DNA of 64,000 nucleotides, taken from Flavobacterium noncentrifugens. GTDB lineage: Bacteria > Bacteroidota > Bacteroidia > Flavobacteriales > Flavobacteriaceae. Each line of letters starts with the position of its first letter. Within the stretch, counting starts at the first letter, position 1. A model generated the notes under the pieces. It made no database searches and had not been told where the DNA came from. It worked only from the letters and a program-made list of their open reading frames with translations. The stretch is taken from contig NZ_FNEZ01000001.1 of assembly GCF_900100375.1 (NCBI RefSeq), positions 550,394-614,393 of the forward strand, given 5' to 3'. A program made the translations under genes and the position numbers. Positions 17,296-25,456 of the stretch are shown piece after piece.

Positions 17296-17754
17296 ATGCC
17301 CCATCCCATGGACAACCTACAAGAACCCATCACGCTTTACTATGTAGACGACGACAAAGACGACCTCGATATATTTGAAATAGCCTTACAGCCCCTTACG
17401 GGCCGGGTCGTGCTTTTTGAGATCGGTGCTGACTTGCTGGCGTCCCTAGAAATGCCCCATTTGCCGGCAATCGTTTTTGTTGACCTTAATATGTCGTCGT
17501 TTACCGGCTTTCAAATCATTCAATACATCAGGAGTAAAGAAAGGCTGGCCAAGCTGCCGATTGTGGTGCTGTCCACGTCTATTGATTTCCGCACCAAACA
17601 AACCTGTTGGGAACTCGGAGCAGACTTTTGCATTGCCAAACCACGACAAATCCACGAACTCACCACGGCACTCCAATATGCCATTAACGTTGACTGGACT
17701 TTGCGTGAGCGGTCGTTTGCCAGCTTTCAATTTGTTTATGAAAAAAAATCCTGA
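17296..17754 (+). CDS. Single-domain response regulator (REC only)
   Basis: A 152-aa receiver-only protein. It carries the acidic pocket YYVDDDKDD, phospho-acceptor Asp63 in FVDLNMS, the Ser/Thr switch VLSTS and the Lys of IAKPRQ. There is no output domain, so it likely acts by protein contact or phosphorelay with the TPR kinase just upstream (16-base gap). A second ATG at 17308 (MDNLQEP) is an equally good start. A decayed copy of its C-terminal half lies at 19061-19323 and a more distant REC paralogue at 19449. Confidence 0.85.
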   Translation: MPHPMDNLQEPITLYYVDDDKDDLDIFEIALQPLTGRVVLFEIGADLLASLEMPHLPAIVFVDLNMSSFTGFQIIQYIRSKERLAKLPIVVLSTSIDFRTKQTCWELGADFCIAKPRQIHELTTALQYAINVDWTLRERSFASFQFVYEKKS

Positions 17755-17861
17755 CTGCTAAATTTGACTATGCTTTAAATCTAATGCTGAACTGTACAAA
17801 TCCCGGAAGCAGAAAAGCATGACTATAACAGTTTAGAAAAACGCGTGACAAACAACGTATT

Positions 17862-17889
17862 TTGTTAACTGATAAAATATTTATATTTT
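17862..17889 (+). promoter_or_regulatory. Candidate promoter of the TlpA-like gene
   Basis: TTG at 17862-17864, a 17-base spacer and TATATTTT at 17882-17889 closely follow the TTG-N17-23-TAnnTTTG pattern. It lies 24 bases before the ATG at 17914. Confidence 0.55.
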
Positions 17890-17913
17890 TAAGTTTCATT
17901 TTAATTCTTAGCC

Positions 17914-18903
17914 ATGAAAACTTTTTTTCTAGTCTTCTTATTTTCCTTAAGTCATGTTTTCGCCCAATCAGATCAATTAAAATTTGCTGCAACAATCAAA
18001 AACCGGAACAGCGATTCGCTATTAATTTCGTCCAGTACTTTTCAAAGGGTAGTTAAAGCAGCAAAAAATGGCGTTTTTAATGATTCCTTTACTGTAAAAG
18101 AAGGGGCATATTTTTTAGATGACGGAACCGAGTCTACCCATCTCTATCTCAAAAACGGTTATGATCTGACAATGACTATTGACGCGTCAAAATTTGACGA
18201 AACCATTCATTTTGAAGGCAACGGATCAAAAGAAAATAATTTTCTTGCCAGCAACGCCCTTGTGGAAGAGGATTTTGTAAACAGCCTTGGTGAAAAAATG
18301 ACCGATCCGGTTTTTCTTCGCAAAAGTTTTGAAGAGCATCTGGAAAGCGTCAACTCGTTACTATCAAACGGCAAATATGATCCTGCTTTCATAAAGAATG
18401 TAATGGATTCAAAAAGGATATGGATGGATAAAAGTATCAAATCACTTGAAGTTTCGTTAAACCGGAAGACCATTAACGGCCTGCCATCCCCATCTTTCAA
18501 GTTTGAAAACTTTGCTGGCGGCTTTTCGAGGTTAGAGGACTTCAGGGGCAAATATGTTTATATTGACCTATGGGCAACATGGTGCGGTCCCTGTAAGCAG
18601 GAAATCCCATTTCTTGAAAAATTGCAGAAAAAGTACCGGACTAAAAATATTGCGTTTATCGGCATTTCAATCGACAAACCCGAAGATGCAGGAAAATGGA
18701 AAGCAATGGTCGCAAAAAACAATATGGGAGGCGTACAATTAATTGCAGGCAAAGACAGGCAATGCGAGTTTATGAAAATTTTCGAAGTAAATGCCATTCC
18801 AAGATTTATACTCATTGACCCAAACGGTGTCGTTGTGAATGATCAGTCATTTTTTCCATCCATGCCTGAATTGCAGGAACTCTTAGACAAACTGGTGAAA
18901 TAG
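17914..18903 (+). CDS. TlpA/ResA-like thioredoxin-fold protein
   Basis: A 329-aa exported redox protein. It has a signal peptide (MKTFFLVFLFSLSHVFAQ), an N-terminal beta-rich region to about 130 of the DUF4369-like kind, a helical linker, and a thioredoxin domain from about 190 with DLWATWCGPCKQEIP. The redox pair is Cys224/Cys227, and the cis-proline loop is VNAIPRFILID. Such proteins reduce disulphides or handle haem/thiol chemistry in the periplasm; the exact substrate is unknown. It has its own promoter and no obvious partner gene. Confidence 0.85.
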   Translation: MKTFFLVFLFSLSHVFAQSDQLKFAATIKNRNSDSLLISSSTFQRVVKAAKNGVFNDSFTVKEGAYFLDDGTESTHLYLKNGYDLTMTIDASKFDETIHFEGNGSKENNFLASNALVEEDFVNSLGEKMTDPVFLRKSFEEHLESVNSLLSNGKYDPAFIKNVMDSKRIWMDKSIKSLEVSLNRKTINGLPSPSFKFENFAGGFSRLEDFRGKYVYIDLWATWCGPCKQEIPFLEKLQKKYRTKNIAFIGISIDKPEDAGKWKAMVAKNNMGGVQLIAGKDRQCEFMKIFEVNAIPRFILIDPNGVVVNDQSFFPSMPELQELLDKLVK

Positions 18904-19060
18904 CCAAAACACTGTTTTTTGCAAACAACCTGACCTAATGAATTATTGCCGCAGCTGGTAATAAGAGGCTGAGTCGTATCTAACGCACATTCATAACCTC
19001 ATGTACTTTGAATCACCTTGACAGACTATCTTTGTCACGGAATGCAATACCGCGCGATCG

Positions 19061-19323
19061 GGCTTTCAAATCATTGAATAGATCAGGGGTAAAAAAAGCT
19101 GGCCAAGCTGCCGATTGTCGTGCTTTCGACATCTGTCGATTACCGCAATAAGCAAACCTGTTGGGAATTCGGCGCAGCGTTTTGCATCGTGAAACCAAGG
19201 CAAATAGACGACCTCACTATGGCACTTCAATATGCCATCAATGTAGACTGGACTTCGCGTAAGCATTGTATTGAAAACTTCCAATTTGAGTTTGAAAAAA
19301 ATCCTGATTCTGGCGAACGTTAA
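19061..19323 (+). pseudogene. Decayed C-terminal half of a REC protein
   Basis: The segment aligns codon by codon with 17505-17754 of the intact response regulator (GFQII then TAG at 19079-19081 in place of Y; PIVVLST; QTCWEFGA; KPRQIDDLTMALQYAINVDW). A one-base deletion in the poly-A stretch near 19091 shifts the frame, and nothing recognisable remains of the N-terminal half. It is a relic of a partial duplication of the upstream gene. The rest of the 18904-19448 gap shows no other feature. Confidence 0.85.
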
Positions 19324-19448
19324 CAATGCCCGCGTGAAACGCCGTAGCTTCAAAAGTTTAAAGGCGGTAGCGCTCTCAATATCTATTTAATCTAAAACTC
19401 ACGCATCAGTATGCATCATAAATTTGCATTCAAGACGAGTTGGTATTT

Positions 19449-19859
19449 TTATGTGCAGAAAAACTCCTTTTCCGAAGGCTGGAAAACTTCCCAATTGATT
19501 GTAAGTGCACGGCTGATTGATTGGGAAAGCTTTTTAAAGTTTGGCGATTTGCAGATGTAAAAATTAGCGCCCAGCATCATGCACTTTTTCACATTGTCAG
19601 GATTGTCGGAAGTACTCAGCATGACTACGGGAAGATCACGCCAATGTTCGGCAGCCCTGATCTCTTCAAGAATGTCAAACCCCGAGCGCAATGGCATGTT
19701 GATGTCGAGAAAAATGATCCCTGCCGCAGGGGGCGGGTTTTTTAGCTGGCTGATCAGCGCATCACCGTACGAAAATGTCATTACTTTCCGCCCAAGACCT
19801 GAGACGATATCTGTAAAAACCTCAAGATCGTCGCCGTCGTCGTCTGCATAAAATACCAT
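19449..19859 (-). CDS. Single-domain response regulator (REC only)
   Basis: A 136-aa receiver-only protein with acidic pocket Asp6-Asp8 (FYADDDGDD), phospho-acceptor Asp52 in FLDINMP, the switch residues MLSTSDNP and conserved Lys104 (YICKSPNF). It has no output domain. The ATG at 19859 is preferred over a TTG two codons upstream. It is a divergent paralogue of the regulator at 17296 on the opposite strand, and no kinase adjoins it, so it may act in cross-talk with the TPR kinase at 15393. Confidence 0.82.
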   Translation of the reverse strand: MVFYADDDGDDLEVFTDIVSGLGRKVMTFSYGDALISQLKNPPPAAGIIFLDINMPLRSGFDILEEIRAAEHWRDLPVVMLSTSDNPDNVKKCMMLGANFYICKSPNFKKLSQSISRALTINWEVFQPSEKEFFCT

Positions 19860-19957
19860 AGTCAAATTTTTTATAAAGGTAAAAATTTAAATGATTTGAT
19901 GTTTTTAGATAGTGCGTGAATGCAAGTGTCTGTACTCTTAATCTTACCTGGACACGC

Positions 19958-19980
19958 AAAAAGCTGCAAACAAGCTTTTT
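19958..19980. repeat. Short hairpin upstream of the REC gene
   Basis: AAAAAGCT (19958-19965) and AGCTTTTT (19973-19980) form an 8-bp hairpin ending in T residues in the 19860-20138 gap. It may be a terminator for plus-strand read-through. The rest of the gap is AT-rich with no ORF. Confidence 0.4.
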
Positions 19981-20138
19981 ACTGAAAGAAAATGTGTTAT
20001 AACCAAATGATTTTTAGTATATTGACTAAAGAAACCAATTAAATTGCTGTTGGAAAATACTTGCAATTTAACCTTAAATCGGTAGATAATCTATTTTATT
20101 TAACACATTATCGAATAATAAATTTTTCAGTTTCTTAA

Positions 20139-20231
20139 TTTTTTACTTTCATCAAGTATTTATCGGGAATACCACTTTAGCCGATAATTTCTTTTTTTAA
20201 GGAGTAATTCTTTATAAAGAAATTATCGGCT
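20139..20231 (+). promoter_or_regulatory. Candidate structured leader RNA, copy 1
   Basis: A promoter-like TACTTTCA (20144-20151) is followed by segment 1 TTATCGG (20160-20166), segment 2 AGCCGATAATTTCTTT (20179-20194) and segment 3, its exact reverse complement (20216-20231). Segment 2 can pair with segment 1 (7 bp) or segment 3 (16 bp), the layout of a switch. A second copy at 24086-24183 keeps both pairings with different bases in the distal stem. In both copies the stem ends exactly 32 bases before the next ATG. No ligand or family is recognised. Confidence 0.6.
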
Positions 20232-20263
20232 ATTGTGATTTAAGAACTTATACTTTACTTGTG

Positions 20264-20599
20264 ATGAAAACATGATTTTACATTACCCTCATTCTGTTAC
20301 ACTTGAATCTTAATGTTAATGCACAAATTTTCGATGCAATTAAAAATGCAGTTGGAAGCGTTGCAAGCCTAACAGTCAAAACAATTACTGCTCCTAAGTT
20401 CCCTAAATAGCATATAACAGTATAAATGTTAATCCGGAAATGGTATAGAGTCAACGGCGGCGATCCAACGCCAGGTGAACCATGAAAATGCGTACCGTGT
20501 GAATTTCAGAGTGAAAAATTTTCGGAAGGTGCAATTTCAAGCCTAAATTCTATCAATACTTATCGTTGTATTGCCGGCGAATGGAAGAAAATAAACTAA
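20264..20599 (+). pseudogene. Decayed small secreted Cys-containing protein
   Basis: A 112-codon reading frame begins MKT, then has TGA at codon 4 (20273), followed by a signal-peptide-like stretch (FYITLILLHLNLNVNAQ), IFDAIKNAVGSVASL and the C-terminal block KCVPCEFQSEKFSEGAIS...GEWKKIN. Further stops are TAG at 20408, TAA at 20423 and a TGA before KCVPC. All segments stay in one frame, so the damage is by point mutation, not by indel. It lies between leader copy 1 and the deaminase gene. Original function unknown. Confidence 0.6.
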
Positions 20600-20623
20600 T
20601 TATTAATCAGAATAAATCACCTT

Positions 20624-22051
20624 ATGAATAATATCAATGCCATTTTAGATGATATCCGTCCGAACCGTAGCGCTTTATTTTCGTTTTTCAGCATGATGCC
20701 AAAAGGCGGAGACCTTCACCATCATTATTCAGGATCTATTTATGCAGAAACGTATATTGATTATGTATTCCAAAAAGATTTTTACATCAACACCAACACC
20801 TATGAGATTGCAAAAGATATTGGCAAAATTCCGACTCCCAATCTGGCCGAGTGGAAAAAAATTAGTGACCTCCCAAACACAGATCAAATTAAATTGAAGT
20901 TATTGCGAAACTGGTCTGTCAAAGATTTTGTAAAGGGTGCGCATTCTTCGGACGAACATTTCTTTTCCACTTTTCCAAGTTTCGGCAGCCCCAGCAAAGA
21001 TAATTATGTTACAGGGTTGAAAGAACTTAAAAACCGTGCAATCAATCAAAAGCTAAACTATATCGAAACGATTTTTATTTCGATTGACCTCAAAAGTATT
21101 GTCGTGTCGAATGAATCTGACCTCGACACATCGTTGTTAAAAGCCCAAAAAAATAAGGACGAAACTGAACTTGACGAAATCCTCAATAAAATATTCAACA
21201 ATTACGAACGGCTGCTAAACGACGTCGCCATTGCACACAACGAAATCATTCAACGCCATCATACAGACAGCAATATTGAAGATGAAAATTTTAAGATCAG
21301 GTATCAAAATTACACCGCACGTTTCAAACAGCCTACGGATGTATTTATAGAAATGATAACGTGTTTCCAATCGTGTGTTTTATCGGATCTTATTGTGGGT
21401 GTCAACATCGTCGCGGCCGAAAATGGCGAAACAGCAATGCGGGATTACTGGCTGCACATGAGGTTTTTTAAGTTCCTGGAACAGAAATATCCAACAGTCA
21501 ATTATGCCATACATGCAGGAGAGCTTGTTAGCGGAATGGTTCAGCCGGAATATTTGGGCAAACACATCCGTCAAAGCCTTATTCTTGATAACCTGAAAAG
21601 GATCGGACATGCGGTCGACATCATTTATGACAATGATTTTATAAATACTATTAGCAAACTAAAACAAAAGAAAATTGCTATAGAAATCAACCTTACCAGT
21701 AATGAATTTATATTGGGCGTGGCAGATGACATGCATCCTGTAGAAATTTACTACCGGAATGGAATCCCAATCGTCATCTGCACCGATGACGAGGGCGTGT
21801 TGCGTACCAGCATTACTGAACAATATGTGCTTTTGGCGCACCGATACAAACTTACTTACGAGCAGATTAAAGAAGTCGTAAAAAACTCTATTGTACATTC
21901 AAATATTGAAGATGCTGCACTGAAAGATGAACTCCTAGCAATCCTCGAAAAACAATTTAACGATTTTGAAGATGAAATTCAGGAGTTTTACAGTCCTATT
22001 GTCTTCACAGATAAAAATATTCTTAAATTTCAAAACGTCGCTTTTCACTAA
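20624..22051 (+). CDS. Adenosine deaminase-like metal hydrolase
   Basis: A 475-aa enzyme of the adenosine/AMP deaminase fold. The Zn ligands and catalytic residues are present: His32 and His34 (GGDLHHHYSGS), His297 and Glu300 (IHAGEL), His329 (RIGHAVD) and Asp388/Asp389 (CTDDEGV). There is no signal peptide, so it acts in the cytoplasm. It is longer than classical deaminases because of an insertion over about 60-250. Probable reaction: hydrolytic deamination of adenosine or a related nucleoside. A 16-base gap to the secreted S1/P1 nuclease gene suggests one operon for degrading and salvaging nucleic acid. Confidence 0.82.
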   Translation: MNNINAILDDIRPNRSALFSFFSMMPKGGDLHHHYSGSIYAETYIDYVFQKDFYINTNTYEIAKDIGKIPTPNLAEWKKISDLPNTDQIKLKLLRNWSVKDFVKGAHSSDEHFFSTFPSFGSPSKDNYVTGLKELKNRAINQKLNYIETIFISIDLKSIVVSNESDLDTSLLKAQKNKDETELDEILNKIFNNYERLLNDVAIAHNEIIQRHHTDSNIEDENFKIRYQNYTARFKQPTDVFIEMITCFQSCVLSDLIVGVNIVAAENGETAMRDYWLHMRFFKFLEQKYPTVNYAIHAGELVSGMVQPEYLGKHIRQSLILDNLKRIGHAVDIIYDNDFINTISKLKQKKIAIEINLTSNEFILGVADDMHPVEIYYRNGIPIVICTDDEGVLRTSITEQYVLLAHRYKLTYEQIKEVVKNSIVHSNIEDAALKDELLAILEKQFNDFEDEIQEFYSPIVFTDKNILKFQNVAFH

Positions 22052-22067
22052 CCAAAAATCCAATCCA

Positions 22068-22826
22068 ATGAAAACAAAATTTTATTTATTCGTTACTATT
22101 ACCCTGCTTGCGGTTACAAAATCTTTTGCATGGGGTGAAAAAGGGCATTCCCTTGTAGCTGAAGTTGCCTTTCATTATTTAGACGACAAAACAAAGGCAA
22201 CCATCATGAGTTATTTAGACGGCATGAACATCGAAGACGCGGCGAACTGGATGGATGCCATTAAAACAGATCCTAAAAACAAATACATGAGCCCGTGGCA
22301 TTATGTCAATTTTGAGAAAGGCAGTGCAGTTGTGGAAACTTCGGGGGATAATATTTTATTCGTACTGGATAAAACCATATCTGAGTTAAAAAACAGGCAA
22401 AAGCTTTCGAAAGATGAAATTAAGACAAGAATCCTGTATCTATTTCATCTCATTGGTGATTTGCACCAGCCGTTGCATGTCGGCTATGCAAGTGATAAAG
22501 GCGGCAACAATTACCAGCTGAATTATAAAGGCAAGGGAACCAACCTGCATTCATTTTGGGATTCCGGAATTATCAAGGAGCGGAATATAACTTTGCAGGA
22601 TTGCCTAGATGCGAAACAATATAGCCCGGCCGAGCTGAAAGCACTGCAAAAAACAGACGTAGTGGCATGGGCTGTTGAGTCGAGGAGTTTTTTAGATGGC
22701 GTTTACAATACCGGGAATAAAGTTAATGATGGATATGTAGATACAAACAGCCCCATTATAGAGGTACAGATTTTAAAGGCCGGAATAAGGCTTGCCGGAA
22801 CTTTGGAAAGTGTTTTCAAAGATTAA
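22068..22826 (+). CDS. Secreted S1/P1-type nuclease
   Basis: A 252-aa Zn-dependent nuclease. The signal peptide ends FA, leaving Trp22 as the mature N-terminus, which is essential in this family because its amino group and the Trp bind the Zn cluster. The following ligands are His27 (WGEKGHS), the WHYVNFE motif, HLIGDLHQPLHVG and LHSFWD. It cleaves single-stranded DNA/RNA in the periplasm or outside the cell. The ATG at 22068 is chosen because the upstream 34 codons overlap the deaminase gene and lack a signal sequence. It is co-transcribed with the deaminase. A decayed paralogue lies at 25457. Confidence 0.92.
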   Translation: MKTKFYLFVTITLLAVTKSFAWGEKGHSLVAEVAFHYLDDKTKATIMSYLDGMNIEDAANWMDAIKTDPKNKYMSPWHYVNFEKGSAVVETSGDNILFVLDKTISELKNRQKLSKDEIKTRILYLFHLIGDLHQPLHVGYASDKGGNNYQLNYKGKGTNLHSFWDSGIIKERNITLQDCLDAKQYSPAELKALQKTDVVAWAVESRSFLDGVYNTGNKVNDGYVDTNSPIIEVQILKAGIRLAGTLESVFKD

Positions 22827-22963
22827 ACAGTTGCACTTTCTTTGTAGCCCATCGAAAGTATTTGCGTGTTATCGGGCAGGGTTATCAACAGCCGTATGGT
22901 CTGATACCTCCAAATGAATTAAGATGCTCCTAAATATTTTCCCTGACGTACCTACCAGACATA

Positions 22964-22998
22964 AGAAAAGCTACAAGTAAAACACTTGTAGCTTTTCT
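22964..22998. terminator. Bidirectional terminator between nuclease and T9SS pseudogene
   Basis: A perfect 15-bp stem, AGAAAAGCTACAAGT with ACTTGTAGCTTTTCT and a 5-base loop, sits between two convergent units. The 22827-23016 gap holds nothing else. Confidence 0.85.
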
Positions 22999-23016
22999 GC
23001 AATTTCAAGAATTTGA

Positions 23017-23726
23017 TTAATTCTTCACAATCCGCTCCCATTGCTTTCGATCAGGATGAAATAATTCCCGGCTTTTAAGCTCGACAAGTCGACTTCCATA
23101 TTTTTTGTTTTTTCTTTGGCTAGAAATCCGTTATACACGTCCCTGACTTTTTCACCAGCTGCATCATACAATTCAATTAAGGTTTGCCCGTCTGCCTGAT
23201 TGTTTGAAAATCCAATATTCAGGACAGAAGCTGTAGGGTTTGGAGACACAACAAAACTGAAGTTTTTGACCGCTACCGACGCGTCAGTACGGTCGATGGC
23301 TTTCGCCAGGTTCTATTTAGAATCCGGTGCTGCATCGCCGTCAAGCTGTAGTGCCACATCTTCCATAAACAAAGCAGCAGGGACTGGAACCACAAGGCTA
23401 ATATTCTGAAAACTTACATAGTATTCCGTGGCCGTTTGGGCAACAATAAATTGCCTTGTCATAGCAGCAGTCGCAAGCCTTCCGCCAAAAACCACACCCT
23501 GATCGGTCACCCTGATTTCGAACTGGCTGATGGCTTCGCCGGCATCCATCGTTTCATCTTCAACAAAATTAACGAGGTCGTCAGAGGCTTCCAAAATGAT
23601 ATGCGCAAATTTGAATACAATCAATAGCCTGGCAAGTTTAAACGACACATTTTCAAATATTTTCACATCGATTTTCAATTTTTGCAGTTCGTTTTCTACT
23701 GTTTTTTGGTGAAATGTATAAACCAA
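23017..23726 (-). pseudogene. Decayed T9SS-exported protein
   Basis: Read on the minus strand, one frame runs from about 23726 (VENELQKLKIDVKIFENVSFK) through DDLVNFVEDETMDAGEAISQF to GDAAPDSK, then TAG (near 23311), then continues in the same frame into a type A sorting domain (VVSPNPTASVLNIGF, LIELYDAAGEKV, GNYFILIESNG). A one-base frameshift near 23036 separates ESNG from the expected end ERIVKN and stop at 23017-23019. The 5' part with the signal peptide is missing. It is a relic of a secreted protein. Confidence 0.7.
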
Positions 23727-24085
23727 CGGTATGATGCCATAGACTTGTTTCTAATAGCAGTAAATCACCTTTTTTTAGAAATTTTAAACTATATAATTTC
23801 CAACAATGCATTTCCAAAAATATACTTGAGACAATTTTATGTTTTTCAGGTCTGAATATGAAAAGGGATAGTTTGCAGACGGACAAATGCCGCTTTGCCA
23901 ATTACCGACATAAACCGCATGGATGTTTTTTCGCCTATTGTATATGCATCCGGGTGTAAAGGGCAGTTGTTTCAAAGTTATAAAGGCAACGGTTACACAG
24001 ACTAAGATTGTAAAATAGTTTACCACATGCAGCTTAACTGATTTTTTTTGCATTTCATCGAATAATGAGATTTTGGATTCCATTA

Positions 24086-24183
24086 TTTTTTACTTTCATA
24101 AAATATTTATCGGGAATACCACTTAGCCGATAATTTTCAATATTAATTCCTGTAACGGATGTAAATATTGAAAATTATCGGCT
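24086..24183 (+). promoter_or_regulatory. Candidate structured leader RNA, copy 2
   Basis: TACTTTCA (24091-24098), segment 1 TTATCGG (24107-24113), segment 2 AGCCGATAATTTTCAATATT (24125-24144) and segment 3, its exact 20-base reverse complement (24164-24183), enclose a 19-base loop. The block from TTTTTTACTTTCAT to CCGATAATTT is nearly identical to copy 1, while the distal stem differs but remains perfectly paired. The stem ends 32 bases before the ATG at 24216, the same distance as in copy 1. Confidence 0.6.
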
Positions 24184-24215
24184 TTGTTACTAATCAGTAA
24201 TTTAAACTCCTTTTT

Positions 24216-25331
24216 ATGAGAATTTTATCTGCCATTGGTCTTTTTTTAATGTGTTCGTGTACTGTGATCAAATTCGCGAAAAACCAAAATATCATTCCAA
24301 AGGCAGCCTGCGCTTCTATTGGAAATTATCCACAACCTTATTTTGAAGTAGAATTACAAGGTAAAAAAAAGCTATTCCTATTTGACACTGGGGCAACCGG
24401 CACCGTGCTAACCGACTCGACAGCTATTGAAAATTTTACAAATAAGAAGTTTGCGACATTTGGCACGCATGTTTCTGCAAACGGCGTAAAGAAAAAAAAC
24501 AGGTTCTTAACAGCAGGATTTAAGTCGCCATTATTTGAAAGTGCGCAAAAATTACTTCTTTACTCACCTATGCCAACTTCTATGTGTTCAAAGAGTTCAG
24601 AAATGGCAGGGATACTCGGAATAGATGCATTTTTCCAAGATGACATGCCGCTATTCCTAAATTTCTCGAAAAATGAAATTTGCAATATTGAAACAACGCT
24701 CCTTCAAAATCAGGTTTCTCAAGGTTTTAAAGCCATTAAATCTGAATGTAAAAACAATCAGATTTTTGTATTTATTGACATTGAAGGCAAAATGCTGAAA
24801 TTTAAACTGGATACCGGTTTTAGCGGCTCAGTCATAATCCCCTTCTCAGACAAACTGCAGTTTACAAACCCTAACTACATGGTACTGCAAGGGTCAACAT
24901 ATAATACACTTTCGTCGATGACTGCAGGAACGGAAACGTTTTATGAAAAAATGCCTGTAGATTTTGCCGGTGAAAAATTTGAAGCAAAAATAAATGTTTC
25001 GTCGACAATTAAATCTCAAAACCTGGGAATACAATTTATGAAAGGTTATGACTGGATTATAGATTTTAAAAATAACAAAGTGTACATCAGGCGGAATGCG
25101 AACATTATTGACCGCACTTTCAGCAGACGGATTTCTTACTATGCAAAAGCAGTTTCGTCAGAGTTGGTCATTGTAACTAAAGAAAAATCGCAAGACAAAT
25201 ATAATCTTGGAGACAAAATCATATCTGTTAACGGTCAAAAAGTCAATCATGAAAATGTGTGTGAAATTCAGGAATATCTGAACAAAACGGAAGACTGGAA
25301 TGCCCTGCAACTGGAGGTACATGCAAAATAA
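24216..25331 (+). CDS. Retropepsin-like aspartic protease with PDZ-like tail, lipoprotein
   Basis: A 371-aa protein with two aspartic-protease half-domains: FDTGATGTVLTDS with Asp57, and LDTGFSGSVIIP near residue 204. A C-terminal PDZ-like segment follows (LGDKIISVNGQKV). The N-terminus (MRILSAIGLFLMCSC) looks like a lipoprotein signal with acylated Cys15, so the enzyme probably faces the periplasm or surface. The layout matches the clan AA proteases of Bacteroidota. It starts 32 bases after the candidate leader RNA and precedes a broken S1/P1 nuclease gene. The substrate is unknown. Confidence 0.82.
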   Translation: MRILSAIGLFLMCSCTVIKFAKNQNIIPKAACASIGNYPQPYFEVELQGKKKLFLFDTGATGTVLTDSTAIENFTNKKFATFGTHVSANGVKKKNRFLTAGFKSPLFESAQKLLLYSPMPTSMCSKSSEMAGILGIDAFFQDDMPLFLNFSKNEICNIETTLLQNQVSQGFKAIKSECKNNQIFVFIDIEGKMLKFKLDTGFSGSVIIPFSDKLQFTNPNYMVLQGSTYNTLSSMTAGTETFYEKMPVDFAGEKFEAKINVSSTIKSQNLGIQFMKGYDWIIDFKNNKVYIRRNANIIDRTFSRRISYYAKAVSSELVIVTKEKSQDKYNLGDKIISVNGQKVNHENVCEIQEYLNKTEDWNALQLEVHAK

Positions 25332-25456
25332 TTCTCTGGAAAGCTTTGCAAATTTAAATTTGCAGTTGCACCGACCCTTATTTGACCTGGCTAACAATAA
25401 TCGTGTATGATGTAAATGAGACTTAGGATTTCCTAACTTTGAAGAAATGTAAAATC

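Noticed and set aside
23784..24083. Minus-strand 99-codon ORF with one hydrophobic stretch
   Set aside because: Its 5' end overlaps the candidate leader/promoter block of the aspartic protease gene, it has no domain or neighbour support, and the C-terminal half is not protein-like enough to call.
20139..24183. Retron ncRNA or integron attC sites as explanation of the paired hairpins
   Set aside because: No reverse transcriptase or integron integrase is in the window, and both hairpins sit at a fixed distance before start codons, which fits a leader better.
25348..25363. 16-base perfect palindrome GCAAATTTAAATTTGC after the aspartic protease gene
   Set aside because: Simple AT-rich symmetry with no T-run and no second copy; too weak to call a terminator or operator.
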